Positions 1 through 12,803 of a stretch of DNA of 64,000 nt are shown piece by piece (within the stretch, counting starts at the first letter, position 1; every line of letters begins with the position of its first letter). A model generated the notes under the pieces. The model worked only from the letters and a program-made list of their open reading frames with translations, was not told the origin of the DNA and did not search any database. Source of the DNA: Xylocopa sonorina (Eukaryota > Arthropoda > Insecta > Hymenoptera > Apidae); contig NC_135198.1 of NCBI RefSeq assembly GCF_050948175.1, positions 6,461,001-6,525,000 on the forward strand, in the 5' to 3' direction. The translations under genes and the position numbers were made by a program.

Positions 1-1
1 T

Positions 2-3000
2 CCATCGTTGATGCAAGGGATCGAGTTAATGGACGAGCTCTATTCCATGCCGAGATTGCAAGCCTCCACACCGATTGATAATAGATTATCTTTAAATAAG
101 CAAGCTATTAGGCGAGATTCGAACCGCCAGATCGATCAGAGTAACGGGAATACCGATGCAGACAGCAATAGCAGAGGAAGAACAATTGAAACGGAGAAGA
201 ATAGGTCTTTCGACAATGAGAAACACGATAACGAACTAGTTAGGGATTCGAGTAGTGTTTCAAATAGAAGGCGCGACGACGTAGGTCACAACAGTTCTCT
301 AGTCATGTTCAAAAAGTTAGGAAAGGTTTACAAGTATCGTAAGAAACGCGTTAGTTTTCTTTATTTGGGTACAACAAGGCAGGAAAAAAGTTCGGGTAGT
401 AGTTATTGCGATCTAAGGTTACAAAAACCTTATAGTCTCGTGGATATATTGAGTACGCAGGATTCAGAGAATGTTAGTGCGTCGGAGAGTGGCTTCGGGA
501 ACAATGCACTAATTACCGTGAACGAGACGCCAATAATTGAACAAGACGAGGTCCAAAATGTGCGCGCGAAAGAAGTAGAGTCTGTTGAGAAAACAAAAAC
601 AGTGCCAATAGTGAAAGATGCATTCACGAATCGATACGATGCACCTAAACAATGTACATTTGAACAAATCGCCCCGGTTAGAGATACTGTTTGTAATAGT
701 CCGTATAAAGCAGAGAGCACAGACGTAGTCCTTTTAACTTTAGACGAAAACGAGGGAACAGTTCAACCGTGTGTCGAACATTCGACAACGCTGTTTAAAG
801 ATACATTTCCAACAAAGAACTTCTACCAACAATCCCTGGAATCCTCTTCAATAGACACTCTTGCAACTCAGATCTTTGTTCACGAATCTGAACGATCCAA
901 AGATAAACTCCTCAATGATCCATCTAAAATTCTCGCGCGTACATCAAAAGATGCTTGTAGCGCGGATTCTTCATGCACGTCTACGAAAAGAAAACAATCG
1001 AACACGAAAGAGAAATCGACCACTAGAATAAAGACAGGGTTCGAGAACGAGAGTGACGAGGAGAGATATGCTTCTGACCATAGCTTTACGTCGCAAGCTA
1101 CACGCGTTACGACGCCGAGCAAGAAAGTTTCTCATCTTAAGAAGAAGAGTTCGAACGGAAAATCCACGTCGTCCATTCCAAGCACCAGAGACATCGAGAC
1201 TATGTGCCTCAGTTCTGATAGTGATAATAGAGAAGGCTCTACCAACGATAAGCTGAATGTCTCTCTGAAGTCCAAAAGGAAACGAGCTGCTTCGTTCGAC
1301 TCCAGTGATGAGGAGGACCTGCGTGAGATCGTCAGCAAGTGGTGTGAGACCGGAAAAAATGGTACGAGGTGCAAAAAGAAAGGTAAATCGGAACAAGAAC
1401 GTGGATCCACTGATTCGAGAAACGCGTCCAGTAAAGGCAGAACCAACATCTCTTTCACATCTCGCTTAAGTGGTAACAAGTTTGCTGGTAATCGTGGCAC
1501 TGAAAAGTCTAACTTGAATGGGATCGAGTCGAACACGGGGACAAATAATAGGCAAACTATTACTGTTAACGAGGATTCGCCTGACTTTGGATTAACGATA
1601 AACAACGCGAAAGACATTAGTAACAGAGAGACGATTTCTGAAGAGTGGCTTGCAAAGCGTGCGAATCTGATGGAGGATAACTTCGACGATATCATTGCGA
1701 ATGTGGATACCACGGATCTAGCTAACAACTATAATCGTGATAATACGTGCAAACCTACGTCAGACAAGGTGGAGTTTTTCGATGATAATTGTGAAAGAAA
1801 GTATAATCAGGGAAGTTCATCTACTTTGTATTTCAATAGCTCTGATAAGGAGAATAGGTGTAGCGTACCTAGGGCGTTGCATGATAGCGATAGTAATGCT
1901 GACAAGACTTTGGTACCGGAACATGCAAATGTGACTCGCAAGAGTTTGAAAAAAGATAAGTTTCAAGAAGAAATTAAGGCAGTTGATTCGACCAGTAAGG
2001 GAACAATTCCTCCCAATGGCGCTACAAGAATTCTAGTGAATCAGATCGAGCCAACTGTGAAGCACATGTACGAACAGGATTCTTTGATGAATATCACGGA
2101 GGATTCTTTGATGCTGAAACAATTTGAGCAGGATCTATTTGGGAAACCTATTTGTCACGGAAAAGAACAAAGAACTCCAAAACGGTTGAAGAAGGATAAG
2201 CGCTCAAATGACAAGGTCAGTTTTTTGCTGATTTTTTCCGAAGATATAAAAGACCCTGTTTTCTTAATCACTTTTCTACGCTTTGAAATATTCAGGAGGC
2301 AGAAGACTCGAGTGAAGAAGACGACATTATCGAGAACACTCCTGACACAAAGACGAAAACGTAAGTAGTGCGAGTCTTTCACTACATCCGTTCTTTCCAG
2401 CCACTTTCAAAAGCATTTACTCGCTCAATATATTTTTATACAAACGCATTTTAAGCTTTCGAACTTTGAATGTTCGCCCTTCAAAGTAATCTACACCTCA
2501 ATAACGCTCCACATGGCGGACTTTCATTGTTTTTCTTAACCCACAGCAGGCAAGCGACCAATTCGTCGCGAGAAAGTTCAACGCCATTCTCGAAGATTAC
2601 CGGAAAATCAGCATCCTTAAAAACGCCGTCGTCGACAAGCGGAAGAAGCTCGAGCAATGTTAGCAGCCCAATTTGCAGAAGGAAGCTACTGCATCCCCTC
2701 TGTCAGAGCACCCCAAAAACACATCAATCGAGCATCAAGAGCAATTACGATCCGACAAAGTTTACGTTTAGCAACGAACAAACTAGTACTCCAAAAAGGG
2801 CTCCACAGACTGCTCGAAACGGTCAGGCTGTTAACAACCAGAGTCTCTGTTTCGTGTGTAGCGGTTTGGTATCGTCTCAGGTTGAACAAGTGAACAGGCT
2901 TGCACGCATGGTGAACGCGAGATACGTAACGCAATTTGAACTCGAGGTGACGCATGTGATCGTGAAAACGAATAGCAATAATAACGGGGCAGAGAAGACA

Positions 3001-4246
3001 CTGAAGTACCTGCAGGGCATCGTTCATAAGAAATGGATCATGAGTTACAAGTGGGTGCTCGATTCGCTTAAGGAGGGAAGATTAGTCGACGAGATACCTT
3101 ACGAAGCAGTGGACTCTAAAACTCTCGAGGCCGGACCTCGAAAATCACGGCTCGGGGAGAAAGATTTGTTCGCGGGATTTGCGTTTCTGTGCATTGGACC
3201 TTATCCGGATATTTCTCTGGAACAATATCAGGTAAGCGTTTCCGGGGCGCAACGCAGGGTGTAGGACTCTACATATTTGACCTGTATTTTTTACCATTCA
3301 ACAGGATCCTACGTACCTGTATCTTTTACTATTTTACTCTTACTTTACGAGATGTCAATTTTCAGGAACGTAATTGAGTGGAGCTCTCTTCTGCAATTTT
3401 CACAAAAATCTTTTACCTTGTTATATCGCACTTTTTACGCACTCGTTTCGTAGTTATAGTATTTTAGTCAGAGTACTTTATATCTAGAATTTCGCATGAA
3501 AGACGAAACGAGAAGTCTGTACTTTAACAATATACGAAATTGGTTTTAGTTACGCTTCCTGTGCTATGTCTTAATCTTGGTGTACCATTTCAAATTGGTT
3601 CCTCGCCATGTTTTAGAGAAATATTTCCTTTCAGAATTTGTTACGCGCCACGGGTGCCATCGTGGTCGATAATTTGAACAGTCTGGCAGCTGAAAGAACT
3701 CAGCTGAAGATCATCGTGATTCAATCCGACATTTACGAGTGCGAAATTATTGGTAAGCTTATTATTTCGTTCATTGTTAGTCTCCAATTATAATCATAAC
3801 CGGGAGCATTGGATAATTAACGGTATTAATTTCATTATCTGGCGTTTGTCAGACAAATAATGGACAGAAATATCGGGAAATGTAATTTCGTATTAATTAT
3901 CCTCGATACGTCTTAAGTATATGGTAATTAATTTAATTTATTGATCTCCCTCTCTTTCTATTTCTCTCATATTTTTTAAGATTGCAATCTTTCTATATAA
4001 TTGGCAAAGATGCGTACTATGCTTTTTTTCTGCTTCCTGTTAATAGAATGGTACAAAAAGACTAGAGCCGTGCCAATCTTCTACGATTGGGTAGTCGAGT
4101 GTATCAGCCAGTATAAACTGACATCGTTCTATCCGTACTTGCAAGAGTTGTCACAACAGGACGTTCGAAAGCTCGGTTTTCCGGAGTACCTTGTTGAAGA
4201 AGTGCACGACGAGGACTCTGATACTATGTACGAAGCATCCATGTGA
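2..4246 (+). CDS. BRCA1: BRCA1-like tandem BRCT protein, 3' part (5' partial)
   Basis: BRCA1 is a DNA-damage E3 ligase subunit and phosphoprotein-binding scaffold of the nucleus. Coding exons: <2-2215, 2296-2360, 2547-3231 (or from 2550), 3635-3752 and 4047-4246. All junctions are GT-AG with matching phase and give about 1093 residues ending in TGA. The frame is open to the window edge, so the start and the N-terminal RING lie upstream. The large first exon encodes a Ser/Lys/Asp-rich, low-complexity, probably disordered region with basic patches such as KRLKKDK. The C-terminus has two BRCT repeats (about residues 860-940 and 965-1080). The first has the SGL motif (about 865-867) and TLKY (about 911-914), matching the human phosphoserine pocket Ser1655, Gly1656 and Lys1702; human Arg1699 is Lys here. 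TLKYLQGIVHKKW resembles BRCA1 more than BARD1. BARD1 or another BRCT protein is a less likely alternative. Confidence 0.85.
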
Positions 4247-4438
4247 CATTTAAGGCAAGCTCGTTGCGAATATCGCAATTCAATCTCGAGTATGATCCGT
4301 TCTCGATCATTTGTCCAAGTTGATATTTTACGGTGCAAATTACTTCGGTGGTGACCAAACGAAAAGGTCAATCCAGAAAATGTATATTTTTGTTTTTTCT
4401 GTACATATCTGAGAAGAGTGTGCGAAACGTATAGTGAG

Positions 4439-4444
4439 AATAAA
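4439..4444 (+). promoter_or_regulatory. Poly(A) signal of the BRCA1-like gene
   Basis: AATAAA lies 193 bases after the TGA stop, in an AT-rich stretch, and is the first canonical hexamer downstream. It is a plausible 3' end signal, inferred from position only. Confidence 0.5.
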
Positions 4445-5803
4445 TAATTTATTTGAGACTATACTGTTTAAGTCGCACAAATTATATCATTTAAATATAA
4501 TTAATCATAGAGGAAGTCATAAAACTATTATTAATTCTTATCTATTAATTTAGTCAAAGCATTCTGCAACAGTATTTATGTTTGGTAATTATATGTATAT
4601 AGAAAAAGCAGGACAAGCTTCTCCAATTTTAATGATTTTGAAATATATTGTAGAATTTTACATTTTGAACAATTTCTTTCTCTCTTAGATTTCAAGATAT
4701 TTCTTCTACTACTACTTCATTGCAATCTGTCTTTAAGTTATACGATTATATTACATCTTCCTAAGTTTCAGTTCTCAATATCAATTGATTCATTCCAATC
4801 AAAAGGTTCAAACTTCAATCCCTGATTAATTATTCCAGATAGTATAATTATACGAAATCTATAAGATTCAACTATACGCAGGGATGCGAGGGTTACATAC
4901 GGCATCTTTCGGTGAATCCTTAGTGTTTTAAGCGCGTAGCATTTAACTATAAACGGTTAATCATTCCGTTTTTCACCGTTATCCTATTAATATGTAACTA
5001 TTTTTATATTACTGTCATTATATTACACTATATATAAGATGAAATGTTAAGTCAAATACTGTTGTAAAATGTTAAGTTCTGTTTATACGAATATAACAGC
5101 AATATAATTAAATTTGTATGAAAATTTTTTTATTGTTGATAAATGTTCAAATGAATTATTTTTTCGATTTTATCCCTTCAACAATTTAAAAACTTAATAT
5201 GTCGATAATGATTAATAAGAAAGATGCAAATTAATAATATTTCGATATTGATTGAAAGAAAATATATACAAATAGTATCGTTTCCATTTAAAAATATTAA
5301 CATATAGCTTTAGAGATATTTACACGGTTGCAGATAAAATGGATATAATTTATCAGTACATAATACTATCGTAATACATGTGTATATCATGGATATAATT
5401 TGAGAAAAAAATCTGTATGCAAATAATCATGAAAAGTATTTTTATAAATAACTTTAATAGTCTTTTTACGTGTATATTAACCCCGACCTTTAAACAGTAA
5501 TCACAAGATGAAACAATCATCAAAAGTTGTACTCTCAATAAAAATTGAATAAAACCCTGTACATTTGAAAAGAAAATATTTTTCTAAATGAAGTAACGAA
5601 GTAAAATCATTTAGAAGGAATATACGTATACACAGGCATCTTACAAAGTCAACAAAAATAAAACTCGTAATATCAGTAAACATGTAACATATTATTTGAT
5701 ACGAAGTAGCAAGAATCTTATCAGAGCTACGATGAAAATATTCCTCTTCGTTCAATTTGGCACAGTACGCTGATTCTTCGCGAATTCATCTCTTCTTCCC
5801 ATA
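4445..5803. other. Intergenic, BRCA1-like to NPL
   Basis: AT-rich spacer with no supported coding frame. It holds the probable 3' end of the BRCA1-like gene and the promoter and 5' UTR of the lyase gene. No clear TATA box or repeat family was recognised. Confidence 0.5.
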
Positions 5804-7815
5804 ATGTCGGTACGTACGTGTACTGGTTTTAAAATTCAAATATTTTTTTAGAGTTCGTAAACAGCGTATAATAAATCTAATTACAATTCAACAACATCGA
5901 CTGTAATCGATGATTAGTATGCACATTATTCTTGCGTGCATCAAACGTCTTGTATTCTCTGTGTGAAAAGCGTAACGAGAATGTTAAAAAAAAATGTTAT
6001 AATATCTGAAATAATAATTAGTTTTTAATTTCAGAGATTATCATTTACTTTTAGGGGGCTTATTACACCAGTATTCACACCATTTAACAGTGACAGGTAA
6101 TTTCTTTAATAAAAGACTAAAAGAAATACATAGATGGTATAGATATTATATTCAGAGCAAATTAGTGAAAAATAAAAATAATGAATTTAACTAAGTGTTT
6201 ATTTGAACTAAGTGCCGAGCATATACTATATGTTTAAAATTATGTATAAAAGTTTTAATATTTAAATCCGATTGTAACATCTTTCTTATTTATTTCAGAG
6301 CAAAATCTCTAAACTTGTCACTTATACCACAGTATGGCGATTACTTAGCAAGAAAGGGAATCACCGGTGTTCTAGGTAAGTAAAAAGAATTTACACTTGG
6401 GAATAAAACAACTTTGTTATATCGAAAAGTGTATTCCTTTTCTATAATCACCTAAATTATTACTATTCTTCAGATATTAACCCGCAAAATATTTGAACAG
6501 TATAATGAACAATATAAATGAAAAAGCAATTTTTTTGTTACCAGTGAATGGAACAACTGGCGAAGGTCCAACAATGAATGTAAGTGAAAGGATGTCAGTT
6601 GCCGAAGCTTGGACAAATACAGTAAAAAATACGAAACAACACTTGATGATTCAAGTTGGCGGTACATCACTTCCGGATGTCCTTGATCTCGTACGAAAAT
6701 AATACGTAATTTATTCTGAACATGTTATTTACAAGTATCAACATAATATTCGTTTAAAGGCAAGACATGCTGAAAGCATTCAAGCGGACTCTATTCTCTG
6801 TCTACCGGAATTATACTTCAGACCGCAAACGTTCGATGATTTAAGGGATTATTTGAAGATGATCAGTTCCGCAGCTCCAAATACGCCGCTTTTGTATTAT
6901 AATTTTCCACGCATGTCTAACGTTAATCGTGAGTGAACAATTCCAATTATATCTCAATTTTTTATATATCTGGATAAAATTTATACATTCGTGGATTTTT
7001 TTTTAGTACATATGGGACAGTTCCTTCAATATCTTGGTGACCAGATTCCAAATTTTAGGGGGATAAAATTCTCGAGTCCCAACTTAGAAGAAGGCGCACA
7101 AGTATTACGTGCGGGTAATAATAAGTACGTGACATTCTTTGGAAATGATCAGGTATTCCTTTATTATGAAATAATATTATTGCTAATCATATTCAGTTTC
7201 TTCAGTTACTGTTATCTTCGAACTTGTTTTAGTTGTTAAGCGCGAGCTGTGCATTGGGTGCGGATTCCTTCATAACGACTGGTTCAAACGTTGTCTCTGA
7301 GCTTGTACTGGAAACAATTGCGGAGGCGAAAGCTGGAAATGTTTTAAAAGCAAGGGAAAAACAACAGCGTTTAACAAGCGTTATACTTACAATAGCAAAA
7401 TACGGTAAAGTTAATTGAATATTTTCTTCTATAAAATTGCTATAAAATCTCAATGAAAACACATGTTTTGAAAATATTGCAAGGCGAAAATTATTTTTAT
7501 AAATAATCCTTCTTAAATGTTTGTTGTTGTTTTTTACATATTTTATAGTCAATTTTAATATCGATGAAATCACAAATAAATTTGCCAACTCTTGGATTCC
7601 ACTTGTACAGATCTAGTTTAAATTCTATTACACAAGAATGGCAATGCTACATTTATATTGTAGGTAATTGGGTAGAGACCATGAAAGCAGCAATGACTTT
7701 GTTAACGAACATCAACCCTGGACCTCCACGAGCATCTTCAAAACTACTGACTGCACAGGTTACTACATCGATGGCGAACGATTTACAAAACTTGGGACTT
7801 CAAGTGAAAATGTAA
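5804..7815 (+). CDS. NPL: N-acetylneuraminate lyase (DHDPS/NAL family)
   Basis: This aldolase splits sialic acid into N-acetylmannosamine and pyruvate in the cytosol, through a Schiff base on lysine. Coding exons: 5804-5809, 6035-6096, 6299-6375, 6545-6690, 6760-6928, 7007-7152, 7233-7404 and 7664-7815. Phases agree throughout, giving 309 residues against about 320 in vertebrates. The first exon carries only ATG TCG before a GTACGT donor; it joins in frame to RLSFTFRGLITPVFTPF, which fits the family N-terminus. Visible motifs are GTTGEG (51-56, pyruvate carboxylate binding), YYNFP (143-147, with catalytic Tyr about 144) and GIKFSS with Schiff-base Lys 174. The whole TIM barrel is present and intact. 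The six-base exon is the least certain part. The lyase assignment over other DHDPS-like aldolases rests on overall resemblance. Confidence 0.88.
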
Positions 7816-7909
7816 TATATTAAGAAAACATAGCAACGTTTAGTGAACAAACAATGTTGCTTTTTAATTACTATATGTTTTGAAATGAAACGATGATTAA
7901 TTACGATGT

Positions 7910-7915
7910 AATAAA
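7910..7915 (+). promoter_or_regulatory. Poly(A) signal of NPL
   Basis: AATAAA about 95 bases after the TAA stop of the lyase gene. Position fits a 3' end signal. Confidence 0.5.
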
Positions 7916-8653
7916 CGATGATTCATCGTAGCTTCAATCCGAAAGTATTGTTAAATTGATGTATACATTGATAATGAAATAATCAATTTATCAAATAATT
8001 TCGGATTAAAGATAAACTGATTACCATCTCCAATGAAAACGGTTAATTATTAATACAGACAGCATTTTATATACTTTACTGAAAGTTTTTTGTTAAAATT
8101 TCATCAACTAATAAGAATAGATTCTCTCTAAATTTCATACCGATCTGAAATACATGATTTTCGGAAGATCGTTTACTTATATACGTATTTTTTACTTTTT
8201 TTTGTTATATTCCTTCTGCTTTTATTAAATTCGTTAAATGACCTTAGGACCATCGCCTTATAATTAAATGATGTTCATCGACTTTTGAGTGATCTTCCGC
8301 GTAATATAATCTAATTTATTCAAATAGTGGTTATATCATAAATTTTACGGATAGTATTTCCATCTACATTATTTTTAACTGCAATTTAAAATCGTTAACT
8401 AACAAGAAATATTATTTGTTTATATAAAATGGTATTTTGTTGTATCGTAATCGCGCGAAATACTACTTCCGACGTTATTTTTGTATAATCTGTATTTTCT
8501 GCAAAAAGAGTTATACTTTACATACTTGATAGGCAATTAATTAAATTTTATTAACTATTTTTTATTTAAGTTTGTTATCGCATAAATGCAAATCCATTAA
8601 AAGCATATATGTTATACATAGATATAGTAGTACTTGATCTCGATATGATAGCA
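7916..8653. other. Intergenic, NPL to MIX23
   Basis: AT-rich spacer between two same-strand genes. No coding frame, repeat or RNA gene is supported. In-frame ATGs at 8609 and 8645 precede the chosen MIX23 start and are treated as 5' UTR. Confidence 0.45.
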
Positions 8654-9594
8654 ATGGCAGCCGTGAGTGTTGAGTGTGGAGATATTTTAGAATTTCAGGT
8701 ACTTTTAATAAATGAATGTATTATTAGATATATTACATTTCAAACTATAAATTTCCATTGCTTCGATTTTATCTTATATAAATATATATTTGTATCTAAT
8801 TGTAAATTTTCTTCTCTGCGGAACAACGTGTACCGCAAACATACTTAAGGTTATGTAGCGATTTATGTAATATTTTTATTTCGAATAATATTAGCAAATA
8901 AAAAGTTCTCTGAAATTAATATAAACATCAAATTAAATTTAATTAATGGAATCAAATTTTATATCACTGTAACAAACTGGAATTTTGAAATTCCAAAAAG
9001 CTTAGGTTAGGTATCTTTGTGTATCGTTAATAGTGATATATTGTTTATAAAAATATATGACAAAAGTGTAGCAATATTTATGATATTATAAACAAAGAAA
9101 ATTCGTAAAATTTATAAAATTATTTATTTCATGATATTACTTTCAAATGCATCTTTCCCTACAATTATCTATTTATATTATCTTCCATCAATAAATTTTT
9201 CTTTTTGTTTCAGGATGCATTGAAAAAAATGCGACAATTTGATGATAAAATCATTTATATGTTAAACTCTATAATTCCAACAGAATCGTTTAAAGGCCAA
9301 ATTGATACTACTGCGAGATGCAAAGATTTATATGAACAAATTCATTCAGGTCATAAAAATAGGGAATTGGTTATTATGAACTGTTTAAATGCATCGAAAG
9401 AAAAAGTAAAAGAATTAAAAGTTCAACGTGATAATGGTGATGAAAGTCCACAACTTCGTAAAGAATTAAGGAAAGAACAGAATGCTTTACGCTTGTTACA
9501 ATCAGAATTAAACATAGAAGAAATTGTAAAAAAACGTACAAGTGATGTATATTATGAAAGATGTCGTAGTTTTTACAAACCGCCGAAACTGTAG
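8654..9594 (+). CDS. CCDC58: MIX23 / coiled-coil domain-containing protein 58
   Basis: MIX23 is a small mitochondrial intermembrane-space protein that supports protein import. Two coding exons, 8654-8698 and 9214-9594, join in phase 0 and give 141 residues; the human protein has 144. The four family cysteines are all present (C8, C51, C72, C132). Conserved blocks include LRKEQNALRLLQSELN (coiled coil, about 100-115) and the C-terminal ERCRSFYKPPK. I chose the ATG at 8654 because MAAV matches the human MAA start; upstream in-frame ATGs would add a tail not seen in the family. The gene is convergent with the mitochondrial FAM162 gene. Confidence 0.92.
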
Positions 9595-10232
9595 GAGCAC
9601 AATACTGTTCTTGCTAATTTTGTGAATATATTGAAGAATACTAATTTTTTATATGATTGCAAGTATAGTTTTAAATATGTTAGTTTCTAATATGTTTAGC
9701 TATTGCATTTATACAGTAATAAATATAAATAATACCCAATTTTAGAAACTGCAACTACAGTTGTTTATTTTGTTTTCCTATGCTCTAAATTTAGAATAAA
9801 TATACAATATATAACATAATAAGAATTTTATAACAGTTTCAATTTTGATATATCTTGTACTTTATTATACATTTGTACATATTAATGATTTATTAAGAAT
9901 TAAAAATAATCCAAATAATTTATACATATAAAAATATATTTTACATATTATAAAGATAAGTAACGCATATTTTACATAATTTGTTACATGTAAAATATGT
10001 TTAAAAAACACTCTATAATAAGATAACTATTTGAACGATTGTCGCCTCAGTAAGCGTGATGTAAGGTTAAAACGACACAAGGAACTTCTATCTATGATAT
10101 TACCTATTTATATTATTGCTTGTTATGATAATATCAGGCAAAGATTACATCTTTAGTGATAAACTAATGAAAATACTTGAAATATTAAGCATTTTGCAGA
10201 GAATAATTATTTAATATAATTTAAATACTACG
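9595..10232. other. Convergent intergenic spacer, MIX23 and FAM162
   Basis: Very AT-rich stretch of 638 bases between two facing stop codons. It contains both genes' 3' UTRs and candidate poly(A) signals on each strand. No other gene is seen. Confidence 0.5.
9718..9723 (+). promoter_or_regulatory. Poly(A) signal of MIX23
   Basis: AATAAA 124 bases after the TAG stop. TTTATT at 9861-9866 and 9889-9894 would serve the facing FAM162 gene on the other strand. Confidence 0.5.
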
Positions 10233-10942
10233 TTACTCTGCTTTTGCAGCAGCTTCAGCTTCTTTTCGAGTTTTTTCCTTTAACTCCTCATACCATTTCA
10301 TTCTTTCAGTTATTATATGCTTTCCAGCTGCAGCATCTCTTTTTCCTATCCTTGACGATACAAAGAAGCCAATGATTGCAAATGCCATTATCAGAAAGCA
10401 TATACGAATTCTTACTTGAGTATGTGCTCGGTGGATACAGTCGAAACTAGTTAACAACAAAAATTGAACATCTAATATAAATTACTAGAAATCAAACGAA
10501 TTAACTCCATTTTTCAATTTTTTAAGTTTGGCAATAGAGTTTACAAGTAACATTTTACTTTACTGTAATCGATCAATTAATTTTTATAGAATTGATGTTT
10601 TATATCTCGTTTACTTACGATACTTGCGGTGGAACTTTATCAATACTAGGATAACGTTTAACCCAAACTAATATTCTTCTGTCAAGATTAGATACAGTAT
10701 GTAATGGTGCTCCTAAAGTGGAAATGTAAATTAAAATTTCCTCATATATTTTACCAAAAATATAATTCCAAGGTAATAGACGGATATATTATACCCAATA
10801 TACTATGCTTCAGCTCTGAGTCGGTATATTTTTGTGTTTTATTGACTTCAGCTATAGGTTTATCTTCATTCTTGATCAACGTAGAGTGCAATTGCCTTAC
10901 TCTTAACAGTTTTAATTGTCTTGTTAATCTTGCACAAAACAT
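10233..10942 (-). CDS. FAM162A: FAM162 / UPF0389 family mitochondrial membrane protein
   Basis: Minus-strand gene with coding exons 10942-10795, 10712-10619 and 10446-10233, in matching phase, giving 151 residues (human FAM162A 154). The N-terminus is Arg/Leu-rich and lacks acidic residues for about 23 residues, as expected for mitochondrial targeting. Next comes the family block LDRRILVWVKRYPSIDKVP (about 60-78), then one membrane segment around FLIMAFAIIGFFV (about 99-111), and a Lys/Glu/Ala-rich C-terminal helix. Human FAM162A is linked to mitochondrial apoptosis in hypoxia; the insect role is not established. An acceptor TAG ends one base upstream of the ATG. This implies a 5' non-coding exon, perhaps ending at the GTAAG donor at 11555 (intron about 612 bases). 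Confidence 0.85.
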
Positions 10943-12803
10943 TCTATAAATATTTATAATCCTTAATTATTACAGTTATAAAGTGTATGCAAAATATTAA
11001 TTATATTTTTACAACAAATAACTTTACTTTACTATTATTAATATATCATATCTAATTTATAAGAGTACCTTAAAGCATATGAACTGTTTGAAGGTGAAGT
11101 GTAGTATTTGAGTGTACTATAATGCTCAAATAATAAAAACAAAAGTATCATTGAGGTACTAATATAACTTGTTTAGTGTCATCTGTTTTACAGTGAATGC
11201 TTGTGAATGCTTTATATCTTTGAATTTTTACAAGTAATTAGAAACTCAAAATATAATATCTATTACAACTATGTCAAAACTTGTTTATGCAATTTATTAA
11301 ATAAAAAATAATAAAAGATTACAATTTATAATAAAGATTTACATAGACACTTTGCGACACTTTTATAGGTTACATATCTATTAAAAAATTTTATTTATAA
11401 TAGAATACACGTATATATTTTAAAAGTAACATATTGACCTTGTACAATTTGTAGGATGATATTAATTAATTTGATTATTTCCACTAACTATGTATTATTG
11501 CAGTTTAGATTTCCTACTGTTATTTAATGTTATACAAGAAAGATTGATTACTTACTTTCAATAATTTATGTCGTTCTGTTTCAAACAACAAATTGATTCG
11601 GATTGTCACGTAGTAGTGGAACACAACACTGTGTGATACAGAACTGTCCACTCAACGCTCACATTATATAGTTACCACTCCTACTATTACAATCATGTGT
11701 TGGATTGCCTTCTATGAGCTGTATCGTAAATGTGTACGATCTGGTTTATGCAAAGTTATTGTACGTATTTAAATCATAAAGGATAGCTCGATGCTCGATT
11801 ATATTAATTAATCAACGATTAACTGTATAAATTAAATGGAATTATGTATGCTCTTGCGAATGCAGGCTCTATTTTTGCTGAATATCCTCGTATAAAGTCG
11901 TGCTAAAAAGTTATTAATGTAGAACATTTTTATACCCTTAAATGAGACACGCGTACCAAAAAATAAAATATATTACTATTTTGTACTAATTTGCTAAATA
12001 TTTCAAATTTGAAAATATATATAAAGTTCAATACTGAATATACGGTACAGTTTTGTATTTAATAATAACTCCTTTTGTAAAATTGCACTTTTATTACGTA
12101 TACGTTTATTTGCACTATATAGACAAGATAGAGGAATGTTAATCAATGGAATGGATATATCATGTACGTATATGAAGTTTAAATTTTCAAGAAATGATTA
12201 TGATGAGTCATTACTAATTTCATGGTGGTTTCTTATTCCCTGATGACAGGATTTGCGTGCAACATGTCACGTATGATCTGGAATAAAAGTAGGACTGGCT
12301 TTTAATCATATGCGGTTGTATATATGTAAACTGAACGAGAAATACAATGTTTAGTTAATTTTGTATTAAACAGATAATTATTGGATCTATGTTATTAAGA
12401 CATTGCATTTCAATTATGGCGGGAAAAATGGATCAATGGGAAATCCATAACATAATTGTATATGTACGATCTATTATACATTTTAAATTTGAATGTGTCT
12501 GCATTTATTAATAATTGCATTAATTAGTTATTCGTATAAAATATTAATATTTCTATTTATGAAACGTACGTGTGACGTAATAATAAAAATGTTTAATTTT
12601 TATTATTACAATGCCTTTTATGCGGATCTCTCTCTCTCTCTCTCTCTTTTTCTCTCTCTCTTTCTATATTTTCTACTGGATCCACATTGGTGACAGTTTC
12701 GTTGTAAATTGGTTATGAAGCACGTTGAATTGATATTTCATTCGTTCGTAACGTGTTGTGACAAAAGAATTAAAGTATATTAACCTTATTGAATTACTAC
12801 AAA
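10943..12803. other. Divergent intergenic region, FAM162 and DCAF13
   Basis: AT-rich region holding the promoters of two divergent genes. A candidate 5' non-coding exon of FAM162 (minus strand) ends at 11556 before a GTAAG donor. A CT microsatellite lies at 12627-12663. No coding frame is supported. Confidence 0.4.
12627..12663. repeat. (TC)n microsatellite
   Basis: Run of TC dinucleotides broken by short T tracts, about 140 bases upstream of the DCAF13 start codon. Simple sequence repeat, seen directly. Confidence 0.9.
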
